DNA of 5,162 nt from Candidatus Heimdallarchaeota archaeon (GTDB lineage Archaea; Asgardarchaeota; Heimdallarchaeia; Heimdallarchaeales; Kariarchaeaceae): assembly GCA_029882335.1 (NCBI GenBank), contig JAOUKW010000304.1, positions 1 through 5,162 on the forward strand, in the 5' to 3' direction. The notes under the pieces are model-generated. The model saw nothing but the letters and a program-made list of their open reading frames with translations, had not been told where the DNA came from and made no database searches. The translations under genes and the position numbers were made by a program. The first letter of the stretch is position 1, and every line of letters begins with the position of its first letter. This document shows positions 1-5,162 of the stretch, one piece after another.

Positions 1-106
1 CCATATAATATATTTAAACTATATATCTAGTTTATAATATTCTTGTATTATTAGAATTTACTTGATTTTTTGTTCGTTTCCCTCAAATTGAATTAATTCC
101 GATAAT
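1..106. other. AT-rich intergenic stretch after alkC, no gene seen
   Basis: This stretch lies downstream of the alkC stop and runs to the window edge. It contains a 7-bp AT-rich inverted repeat (TAAACTA at 15-21, TAGTTTA at 28-34) and a T6 run near 65-70 on the plus strand, which is oriented to end a plus-strand transcript, not alkC. I see no coding frame and no clear terminator for alkC. Confidence 0.4.
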
Positions 107-1225
107 TTATAATACTTGAAACATTTCCTCTGCAATTACTTTTCCATTCATCATAATCTGTAATTTATGCTCACCTGAATAATGTTTCCGTGTGGACATT
201 TGTTTGAATGATTGTAAAGTTTTTATCTCAACTTCCTCATTCTTAGAAATTACTCGATTTATCCATTTGAAAGTTTTTGGTTTTAATGTTGTATTTTTCT
301 TTACAAAATAAATGATATAATCAATCATAAGTAGTTGTTGTTTTGTTGATTTAAATGATAGTGAAAATTCAAGGTTTTCTCCGATATGAAATTGTTTTGT
401 ATAAATTTTTAAATTCGGTTTTGTAATCAATGCTGATTTAAATCCCAACAATTCTAAGGCATCTACATTTCCCTGTTTGAGCAAAGTTCTTAGTCCATGA
501 CGGATTGTCCATTGGATTTGTGGATTATTAGTATCTTTGTATTTTTTGAAGGTGTTGATAACCATTTTGGGATTGTCTTTAGATATATCATTGAAATTAT
601 TTGCCACTGATCTTCTTACCATTAAAATAGGGTCATTCATCATTGGTTCGATAAGATCTATTAACTTGTTTAGTTGATCCATATCTTCAATGAACTGTTT
701 AATAGGAGAGCTAAGAGGTAATCGCGGCCGAGTTCCTTCTGATACTAGTCTCCTCAGATGAGGATTGGTATTTTCTCTCCAATTGTAGAAGTAATTAAAC
801 ATTTCATCAGGATATTTTCTAATAAATGGTCTGATTGGTCCTTCAGAAGAAAATCTTTTAGTCATTTCAACTAATAGGCTTACCGATATATCCAGATGTT
901 CCTTTTTTAAACCTAATTTAGAAACAATAGTACTCATTGGTAATATGTAGAACCCCTCATAACCCTTGAGGTCATCAATAATAATTTCTGGACCAAGTGA
1001 TTTTTCAAGGATTATTGCGAGTTTAATATATTCATCAGGTAAATACTTTATTAGATAATCTCTAATCCTGTCATTTCTCTCTTTAAAATTCAGTGTATCA
1101 AAGTTCTTGAGTGTTTCATATTCAAATTCTTTTTTATTGAATTCAGGATAGTTCTTTTGAATCTGATTAGAAATATAATTCACAGTTTCTTGGTTAAATA
1201 CTTCTCTTAGTTTAAATTCACTCAT
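107..1225 (-). CDS. alkC: AlkC-type DNA alkylation repair glycosylase with C-terminal Ig-like domain
   Basis: This 372-residue soluble protein matches the AlkC branch of the AlkC/AlkD HEAT-like-repeat DNA glycosylases. Characterised AlkC enzymes remove 3-methyladenine and 3-methylcytosine from DNA without flipping the base out, starting base excision repair. Visible hallmarks are the RFSSE..IRPF block (residues 124-134), a Trp (149) followed by the NPHLRRLVSEGTRPRLP block (154-170), and helical repeats running to about residue 262 (DPILMVRRSVANN at 198-210, QIQWTIRHGLRTLL at 236-249). Residues about 268-372 form the Ig-like beta domain found in AlkC but not AlkD, with the typical DYIIYFVK (302-309), KHYSGEHKL (347-355) and NGKVIAEE (360-367) segments. 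Length is normal and no truncation is seen. The ATG at 1225 is supported by a TATA-like box about 25 bp upstream, implying a leaderless transcript. It diverges from the STAS-like gene. Family assignment is confident by pattern; activity is inferred from the family. Confidence 0.9.
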   Translation of the reverse strand: MSEFKLREVFNQETVNYISNQIQKNYPEFNKKEFEYETLKNFDTLNFKERNDRIRDYLIKYLPDEYIKLAIILEKSLGPEIIIDDLKGYEGFYILPMSTIVSKLGLKKEHLDISVSLLVEMTKRFSSEGPIRPFIRKYPDEMFNYFYNWRENTNPHLRRLVSEGTRPRLPLSSPIKQFIEDMDQLNKLIDLIEPMMNDPILMVRRSVANNFNDISKDNPKMVINTFKKYKDTNNPQIQWTIRHGLRTLLKQGNVDALELLGFKSALITKPNLKIYTKQFHIGENLEFSLSFKSTKQQLLMIDYIIYFVKKNTTLKPKTFKWINRVISKNEEVEIKTLQSFKQMSTRKHYSGEHKLQIMMNGKVIAEEMFQVL

Positions 1226-1235
1226 GATAGTAGTT

Positions 1236-1299
1236 ATTTATTTCTAATATAAATAGATTGAGGACTTGATTTGAAGTGTAAATTGATTTAGAAATAAAT
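1236..1299. repeat. Spaced 12-bp perfect inverted repeat in the divergent promoter region
   Basis: ATTTATTTCTAA at 1236-1247 is the exact reverse complement of TTAGAAATAAAT at 1288-1299, with 40 bp between the arms. The left arm covers the edge of the alkC TATA-like box and the stretch towards the alkC start, so a protein bound there could block initiation. The right arm lies upstream of the promoters of the STAS-like gene. This may be a pair of operator half-sites, but both arms are AT-rich and chance is possible. Confidence 0.35.
1246..1253 (-). promoter_or_regulatory. TATA-like box of alkC
   Basis: Read on the minus strand this is TTTATATT, centred about 25 bp before the A of the alkC start codon. 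Archaeal TATA boxes lie about 25-27 bp before the transcription start, so initiation should fall at or next to the ATG. No Shine-Dalgarno-like purine run precedes the ATG. The box touches the left arm of the inverted repeat at 1236-1247. Confidence 0.6.
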
Positions 1300-1345
1300 G
1301 GATGGTGTTGACTTGGCTTCATTTATATTTTTTTAGTAGTATTCA

Positions 1346-1353
1346 TTTATACT
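1346..1353 (+). promoter_or_regulatory. TATA-like box of the STAS-like gene
   Basis: TTTATACT is centred about 27 bp before the ATG at 1377, again placing the predicted transcription start at the start codon. A second TATA-like stretch, ATTTATATTTTTTT at 1321-1334, lies further upstream and would give a leader of about 25 nt. The nearer box is preferred because its spacing matches the other genes here. Confidence 0.5.
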
Positions 1354-1376
1354 TTAACTAATGAAACAAGTTATTA

Positions 1377-1859
1377 ATGAGTATGGTGCTAAATTTCCTA
1401 TTGAGCGAACATACTTCTGAGGATGGGTTAGAAAGATATTATCACATTGATGATACATCTGAGGAGGAATTAAACAGTATTCGCTCAAGAGTTTGGCTTA
1501 TTGAGGATGATGTCCTTGCATATAAGTCATTATCATATCCAACACTCTTTGCAATGGAAGTTGTAATGGATGAGATAGAAAGACTGAGTGCAGGATTAAC
1601 TGAATTCTATCATTATAGTGATATAACAGAGGTTAGAGATAGAGGGACTGCAGAATTAAGACATTATGTTGCAGATCGTGTAAATAAAATGGAGGGGATG
1701 ATTCACATCATTTATGTATATAATACCAATCGTTTTATGAGAACTGTAGTTAAATATTTTATGCGATTAATCCAGATTAAACCATTTTCAGTGGTAAAGA
1801 ATCATGAAGACGCATTGAATGTTATTAAGGAATTAAGATCAAAACGAGGGTCTAAATAA
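1377..1859 (+). CDS. Small STAS-like domain protein, possible regulator
   Basis: This 160-residue protein has no signal peptide or membrane helix and should be cytosolic. I do not recognise a named gene. Its predicted pattern is alternating: strand 38-52 (RVWLIEDDVLAYKSL), helix 55-73, strand 77-86, helix 91-106, strand 108-116 (MIHIIYVYN), helix 119-134, strand 135-140 and helix 143-156 (HEDALNVIKEL). That order, and an ending of the type 'strand, Arg-rich helix, PF.VV...EDAL..IKEL', resemble SpoIIAA/STAS-like domains, including stand-alone STAS-like modules associated with bacterial signalling proteins. STAS domains usually act through protein-protein contacts in signalling; that role is inferred here. 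Start choice: ATG 1377 fits the TATA spacing, but ATG 1383 (MVLNFLL) is an alternative. It has its own promoter, diverges from alkC, and lies 139 bp before the propeller gene. Confidence 0.75.
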   Translation: MSMVLNFLLSEHTSEDGLERYYHIDDTSEEELNSIRSRVWLIEDDVLAYKSLSYPTLFAMEVVMDEIERLSAGLTEFYHYSDITEVRDRGTAELRHYVADRVNKMEGMIHIIYVYNTNRFMRTVVKYFMRLIQIKPFSVVKNHEDALNVIKELRSKRGSK

Positions 1860-1871
1860 TAACTAACTGAA

Positions 1872-1896
1872 TTTTTAAAGTGGCAGAATAATTTTT
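1872..1896 (+). terminator. Possible T-tract terminator after the STAS-like gene
   Basis: Two T5 tracts (1872-1876 and 1892-1896) lie 13-37 nt after the TAA stop. Archaeal RNA polymerase can terminate at short T-runs without a strong hairpin. The tracts are short for such an AT-rich region, so support is weak. The rest of the 1860-1998 gap holds only the promoter of the next gene. Confidence 0.3.
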
Positions 1897-1965
1897 CTGA
1901 AATCTTAGTATTATTTATTTATCAAATCTTCTCAATTAATAAACATAAGTAAATTCTTAACTAGA

Positions 1966-1976
1966 TATATTTATTA
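1966..1976 (+). promoter_or_regulatory. TATA-like box of the propeller gene
   Basis: TATATTTATTA is centred about 28 bp before the ATG at 1999. No Shine-Dalgarno-like sequence lies within 15 nt of that ATG. This suggests a leaderless transcript and a separate transcription unit from the gene before it. Confidence 0.55.
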
Positions 1977-1998
1977 GTGGAATTACCTTTGTCTAAAT

Positions 1999-3462
1999 AT
2001 GATTTTATTCAAAAATGATGTAAAATTCATAATACTCACTTGTTTGTTAATTTCTATGGGGATTGCTGAAAATGTAGGTCAAATCTCTTCATCTACTCAG
2101 GATCATAGTCCCTTTGATATTTCCGTTGGTGAAAACATTCTAATTTCCACCTCTGATGAAATATTTCCTCATCATGTAGAACCAACATTGGCTTTATCTG
2201 ATAATGGAGATATCGCTGTTGGTTGGAAAAATGCTTATACTGCAGATGGAGGTGGAGCTTCAGTATCATATTCCTTCTCTTCTGATGGAACTACTTGGTC
2301 ATCACCTGGTTATCCCACTTCATTTTGGCCTGAAGGGAGTTCTCAATCTGATCCTTGGATGCATTACTATGGAGGTACATTGTATTTTCTGTATATTGAA
2401 TTTAATATCTTTGATTCTCAATGTACAATGTCTTATACTTCAGATAATGGATTAACTTGGGATTACTCGCGTGCTACTTTTGGTACAGGTTTTGCAGATA
2501 AGGAAACCTTTACCATAGATGAAAATGGGAACATATTCCTGGTATATGATGATGTTAATCAGTATTCAGTGGATCTGAAATTATCTCGATCTTTTGACGG
2601 TGGAGTTACTTTTGTTGAGAATGTTACAATATCTGATTATCCTGACTTTGGTTATTTAGGTGGATATATTACCACCGGGTCACTAGGGCATGTTTTTACA
2701 ACTTTTACCTATCTTGGAGATTCACCAGATTCAAGTGATATATTTTTTGATCAGTCATTAGATTTTGGTGAGACATGGTCTAATGATATAGATTTAAATC
2801 CTGATTATAATGCTTCAACCTTTACTTCAAATCCAAATACTGGTAGACCTGAAAAAGTAAGTTTAAGTGTTGTTCGAGAGCGAAATGACGTGTTATATGT
2901 AGCTTGGTCCGATGTATTTGAAGACTCAGTTAATAAGAATTGGGATGTGTATCTTAAATCATCCGATGATTTTGGAGGAACTTGGAGTAATAATATTAGA
3001 ATTAATGAATTAATTGATTCCAATCAATGGATGCCTGATTTTGATTTTGATTCGCTTGGTAATCTTCATTTTATTTATTATGATTCCTCTGCTCAAAGTG
3101 GAATTTTACTTAAATATCGAATTTATGATCCTGTACGTAATATATTCAGTGAGGAGGTCACTATTCCAACTGTTGCAACAAGTAGGTCAAATACTCGACC
3201 GGGTGATTATGTTACCATTCGCATAGATTCTAATGATATTGCTCATGTAGTTTGGACTGATGGTAGAAATGAAAATTTAGATATATATTACTCTCAAGTT
3301 GTATCTACAGATTTTGTTCCATCTGGAGATTCTTCTCAATCAAATACAAATCTAGGGGATAATTCATCTGAATCATCTTCATTTCTTAATCTGAATTTAG
3401 TAATATTGCCTATTCTAATTTCTTTGGTTTTTGTGAAAAAACGACAAAAAAATTTCCCATAA
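1999..3462 (+). CDS. Secreted, membrane-anchored BNR/Asp-box beta-propeller protein (sialidase-like fold)
   Basis: This 487-residue surface protein starts with a signal peptide (Lys at 5 and 9, hydrophobic core 10-23, likely cleavage after Ala23). It ends with a Ser/Asn-rich linker (about 436-461), a membrane helix (462-479) and a KKRQK tail, so the propeller should face outwards. Seven repeat units follow the pattern 'strand, D..G.I.V.W.D, strand, Asp box': about 61-103, 117-157, 168-208, 221-263, 284-332, 344-386 and 400-436. Asp boxes are TSDNGLTW (147-154), SFDGGVTF (198-205), SLDFGETW (253-260) and SDDFGGTW (322-329), plus a shortened SSDGTTW (94-100); units 6 and 7 have lost theirs. Database tools would probably call it sialidase-like, but I see no FRIP-type motif or clear arginine triad, so a binding or structural role is likelier than glycoside hydrolysis. 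NVT 208, NAS 271 and NSS 455 are possible N-glycosylation sites. The ATG at 1999 fits the promoter spacing. Confidence 0.85.
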   Translation: MILFKNDVKFIILTCLLISMGIAENVGQISSSTQDHSPFDISVGENILISTSDEIFPHHVEPTLALSDNGDIAVGWKNAYTADGGGASVSYSFSSDGTTWSSPGYPTSFWPEGSSQSDPWMHYYGGTLYFLYIEFNIFDSQCTMSYTSDNGLTWDYSRATFGTGFADKETFTIDENGNIFLVYDDVNQYSVDLKLSRSFDGGVTFVENVTISDYPDFGYLGGYITTGSLGHVFTTFTYLGDSPDSSDIFFDQSLDFGETWSNDIDLNPDYNASTFTSNPNTGRPEKVSLSVVRERNDVLYVAWSDVFEDSVNKNWDVYLKSSDDFGGTWSNNIRINELIDSNQWMPDFDFDSLGNLHFIYYDSSAQSGILLKYRIYDPVRNIFSEEVTIPTVATSRSNTRPGDYVTIRIDSNDIAHVVWTDGRNENLDIYYSQVVSTDFVPSGDSSQSNTNLGDNSSESSSFLNLNLVILPILISLVFVKKRQKNFP

Positions 3463-3495
3463 TTTATGATGAAGAATACTTTGTCATCATAAATT
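3461..3495 (+). repeat. Perfect 12-bp hairpin overlapping the propeller gene's stop codon
   Basis: AATTTATGATGA (3461-3472) and TCATCATAAATT (3484-3495) are exact reverse complements around an 11-nt loop. The left arm begins at the second base of the TAA stop (3460-3462). It could be a 3'-end stabilising or terminator-like stem, though only a T4 tract (3500-3503) follows, or a palindromic operator upstream of the TPR gene. The right arm's TTTGTCATCAT is nearly repeated at 3547-3557 (TTTGCCATCAT). Confidence 0.6.
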
Positions 3496-3541
3496 GGATT
3501 TTCATAAGTATCCAATAATTTTCCTACAATCGAGAAGAAAG

Positions 3542-3566
3542 AATTATTTGCCATCATGACTAAGGA
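3542..3566 (+). promoter_or_regulatory. Weak TATA-like box and SD-like AAGGA before the GTG start
   Basis: AATTATTTG (3542-3550), preceded by a purine run (GAGAAGAAAG, 3532-3541) that could serve as a BRE, is centred about 26 bp before GTG 3572. AAGGA at 3562-3566 sits 5 nt before the same GTG and could act as a short Shine-Dalgarno site if a leader exists. Both signals favour this start; each alone is weak. Confidence 0.4.
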
Positions 3567-3571
3567 AATAT

Positions 3572-4822
3572 GTGGAGAGATTTCAGCTTCTTGAAGAAAT
3601 TGATGTGTTGATTTCTCAAACGAAATATAAAAAAGCATCTCAACTAATCGAGGAGATAAAACTAAACACCTTTGAACCGATTATAAAGGATATTCTTGTA
3701 GTGCTAGAGATGAAATTAAATCGTACTTGGAAGTTTGATTTAAAAAATAAATTGGTAGATGATTTTCTAATCAATTTCAAGAGTCACAATTTAACTGAAT
3801 GGTATGGTCAAGCAGTAGTTGAGTATCTCTATCCGCGAGTATTCAAAGGAGAATTAGACGACAGCCTGATTATTCTCAATGAAAATTCAGATTTATTAAA
3901 TACAATAAAAAATAAAGAAACCTCAAGTACTATCCTTAATTTATATGGGATTATTAATGGATTTAAAGGGAATTTTGATAAGGCTTTACATTACTACCAA
4001 CTTTCATATCAATTGAGACAACAACTACCGATTAATAAATTGATGATAGAAAGTTTGTATAATATTGGAGAGAATTATTTTTTTCAGGGAAATTATGAAA
4101 AAGCAGAAGAGGCACTGTCTTTGAGCTTGGCATCAATTAAGGAGGGTATTTCCTTCAGTACCCAAATTTACATTCTTCATGCATATTTCGATTTATGCTT
4201 GAAGTTAGGTGATTTGAATAAAGCAAATGATATTCATAATCAAATAGAATTATTATTGGAGGAATTTCCTGAATTCGATAGGATAAAACTCATTCATGTC
4301 TTAACCAAGGCACTTCTCCTTAAAAATAGCTCTAGGATGAAGGATAAGATGGTTGCGCAGGAATTATTAGCTGGTATAGATTTAAATGAAATCAATGATA
4401 ATCAATTAAAACTTAAAGTATTAAAGAATCTTTGTGAATTACTACTGATTGAATTAAAGAGCACTGGTGATAATGCTGTTTTGATGGAGATATTAGATGC
4501 TGTTGGGGAATTAAATGCCACCGCAAATTTAATGAATTCCAATCGTGCAATTGTTGAATCATTACTATTGCAGGCGAAATTAATGTTAATTCAAGGGAAC
4601 CTTGTTGTAGCTCAAACAATATATGAAGAGGTGGTGGAAATCTGTACTCATACTGATCTTGGTGAGCTTGGGATAGTTGCAGATGATGATTTTGAAAATT
4701 TCAAAAAACAGGTAATATCATGGCAAGAAATGATTGATAGTAATTCGTCTATTTTTGATAGAATTGAAAAAACCAAGATAATGAATTATATTAATTGGGT
4801 TAGTGATATTAGCAATCAATAG
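3572..4822 (+). CDS. TPR-repeat protein, GTG start
   Basis: This 416-residue soluble, helical protein has no signal peptide or membrane segment. TPR-like helix pairs are visible at about 119-150 (G..NGFKGNFDKALHYY), 158-191 (LYNIGENYFFQGNYEKAEEAL), 199-232 (LKLGDLNKANDI) and 326-359 (LLLQAKLMLIQGNLVVAQTIY); the stretch between 233 and 325 is probably further degenerate helical repeats. The C-terminal part (370-416), with WQEMIDSNSSIFDRIEKTKI, resembles the closing helices of TPR proteins common in Asgard genomes; that comparison is from memory. TPR arrays bind other proteins, but no partner can be named. Start choice: GTG 3572 has a TATA-like box and an SD-like AAGGA upstream, and an in-frame TGA at 3557-3559 rules out longer forms. 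Nearby ATGs at 3556 and 3570 are out of frame. It has no visible functional link to its neighbours. Confidence 0.82.
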   Translation: MERFQLLEEIDVLISQTKYKKASQLIEEIKLNTFEPIIKDILVVLEMKLNRTWKFDLKNKLVDDFLINFKSHNLTEWYGQAVVEYLYPRVFKGELDDSLIILNENSDLLNTIKNKETSSTILNLYGIINGFKGNFDKALHYYQLSYQLRQQLPINKLMIESLYNIGENYFFQGNYEKAEEALSLSLASIKEGISFSTQIYILHAYFDLCLKLGDLNKANDIHNQIELLLEEFPEFDRIKLIHVLTKALLLKNSSRMKDKMVAQELLAGIDLNEINDNQLKLKVLKNLCELLLIELKSTGDNAVLMEILDAVGELNATANLMNSNRAIVESLLLQAKLMLIQGNLVVAQTIYEEVVEICTHTDLGELGIVADDDFENFKKQVISWQEMIDSNSSIFDRIEKTKIMNYINWVSDISNQ

Positions 4823-4880
4823 CTGATGATCTGTTTTGTAAATGTAGGATTATCAACCAAACAATGGTTAAACCAATATA

Positions 4881-4900
4881 ATTCTATTCATCAATAGAAT
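4881..4900. repeat. 8-bp hairpin between convergent genes
   Basis: ATTCTATT (4881-4888) and AATAGAAT (4893-4900) form a perfect stem with a 4-nt loop, in the 131-bp gap between the TPR gene and the convergent surface-protein gene. A weaker stem, AACCA/TGGTT (4855-4859 and 4865-4869), lies just upstream. The position suits a shared 3'-end structure for both convergent transcripts, but no T-run follows closely on either strand. The next clear T-run on the plus strand is T7 at 4975-4981, inside the convergent gene. Confidence 0.4.
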
Positions 4901-4953
4901 ATGGATAATACGAATTTATAATTTGGAATCTAATTGGCTGGATGATAGCTGTT

Positions 4954-5162
4954 CTACTTAGATAATTTTAATGATTTTTTTCTCATGATAATCACCATTG
5001 ATGCAATTCCAAATATCATATAGTTATTACTTATATTGAGAAATGTTGCTCCATCTTCATTATCATCTGTATTGGATATAGCGATGACTGTAATATCGAT
5101 AAAATCGTGTTCCTGATTATATACGGCATCATAGACAATAATTTCATATGTATAGATACCAG
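4954..5162 (-). CDS. Surface protein, C-terminal fragment (Ig/cadherin-like end plus membrane anchor), cut by window edge
   Basis: The minus strand is open from the window edge to a TAG at 4954-4956, giving the last 68 complete codons of a gene whose start lies beyond 5162. The fragment opens with GIYTYEIIVYDAVYNQEHDF and then IDITVIAI, the 'G.Y.Y.I.VYD...N...D.I.V.V' pattern that ends Ig-, PKD- or cadherin-like extracellular domains. A short acidic Asn/Asp linker follows (NTDDNEDGA), then a hydrophobic stretch (YMIFGIASMVIIM) and a basic tail (RKKSLKLSK). Order and topology match the end of the propeller protein, so this is probably another exported protein anchored by its C-terminus. The hydrophobic stretch is short for a membrane helix, at about 13-17 residues. 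It converges with the TPR gene. The frame is supported by the domain pattern as well as by being open. Confidence 0.72.
   Translation of the reverse strand, partial: GIYTYEIIVYDAVYNQEHDFIDITVIAISNTDDNEDGATFLNISNNYMIFGIASMVIIMRKKSLKLSK

Noticed and set aside
15..34. 7-bp AT-rich inverted repeat as an alkC terminator
   Set aside because: It lies 73 bp or more beyond the stop, has no T-run on the minus strand after it, and short AT palindromes are expected by chance here.
1361..1420. ATG at 1361 opening a 19-codon frame before and into the STAS-like gene
   Set aside because: It is out of frame with the gene and very short. The predicted transcription start at about 1375 lies downstream of this ATG.
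2204..2455. Open frame on the plus strand inside the propeller gene (also 3014-3226 plus and 2805-3023 minus)
   Set aside because: These are overlapping alternative frames of a gene with clear repeat structure. Their translations are low-complexity, rich in Leu/Ile or Ser.
3190..3300. Possible sialidase catalytic segment around NTRPGDYV and WTDGRNEN
   Set aside because: WTDGRN is a common strand motif in Asp-box repeats, and no FRIP-type motif or complete arginine triad is visible elsewhere.
3336..3638. 100-codon open frame on the minus strand across the propeller/TPR gap
   Set aside because: It is antisense to two well-supported genes, spans the hairpin, and its translation shows no domain pattern.
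4413..4619. 68-codon open frame on the minus strand inside the TPR gene
   Set aside because: It is antisense to the TPR repeats, with no recognisable pattern.
1..5162. CRISPR arrays, tRNA or rRNA genes, insertion sequences, attachment sites
   Set aside because: Reading both strands showed no regularly spaced repeats, no cloverleaf-like GC-rich segments, and no transposase or integrase coding.

Overview
The window is AT-rich and gene-dense, with no RNA gene, CRISPR array or mobile element that I can see. It most likely comes from an archaeon, probably an Asgard-type lineage (Loki-/Heimdallarchaeia-like). Three of the four complete genes have an archaeal TATA-like box centred about 24-29 bp before the start codon and no Shine-Dalgarno site, which is the pattern of leaderless archaeal transcripts. 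Two genes encode secreted-type proteins with a C-terminal membrane helix and a basic tail, and one encodes a TPR protein of a style common in Asgard genomes. The archaeal call rests on promoter architecture; the Asgard call is inference from protein style and not a database match.

Layout. Positions 107-1225 (minus) encode an AlkC-type DNA alkylation-repair glycosylase with a HEAT-like catalytic region and a C-terminal Ig-like domain. It is divergent from 1377-1859 (plus), a small soluble STAS-like protein; the 151-bp gap holds a promoter for each and a spaced 12-bp inverted repeat. Positions 1999-3462 (plus) encode a surface-anchored BNR/Asp-box beta-propeller with seven recognisable repeat units. 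Its stop codon overlaps the left arm of a perfect 12-bp hairpin. Positions 3572-4822 (plus) encode a cytosolic TPR protein with a GTG start. Positions 4954-5162 (minus) hold the C-terminal end of another surface protein, an Ig/cadherin-like strand region plus membrane anchor, whose 5' part lies outside the window.

The genes do not form an obvious pathway. Each complete gene seems to have its own promoter, so this looks like a set of single-gene units: DNA repair, a possible regulator, two cell-surface proteins and a TPR scaffold. No stretch over 300 bases lacks a gene. The longest gaps are 1226-1376, 1860-1998, 3463-3571 and 4823-4953, and each is described in the features. I found no convincing new multi-gene system. 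The points most worth a second look are the seven-unit propeller without visible sialidase residues, the hairpin at its stop codon, the AlkC in a probable archaeon, and the promoter inverted repeat.
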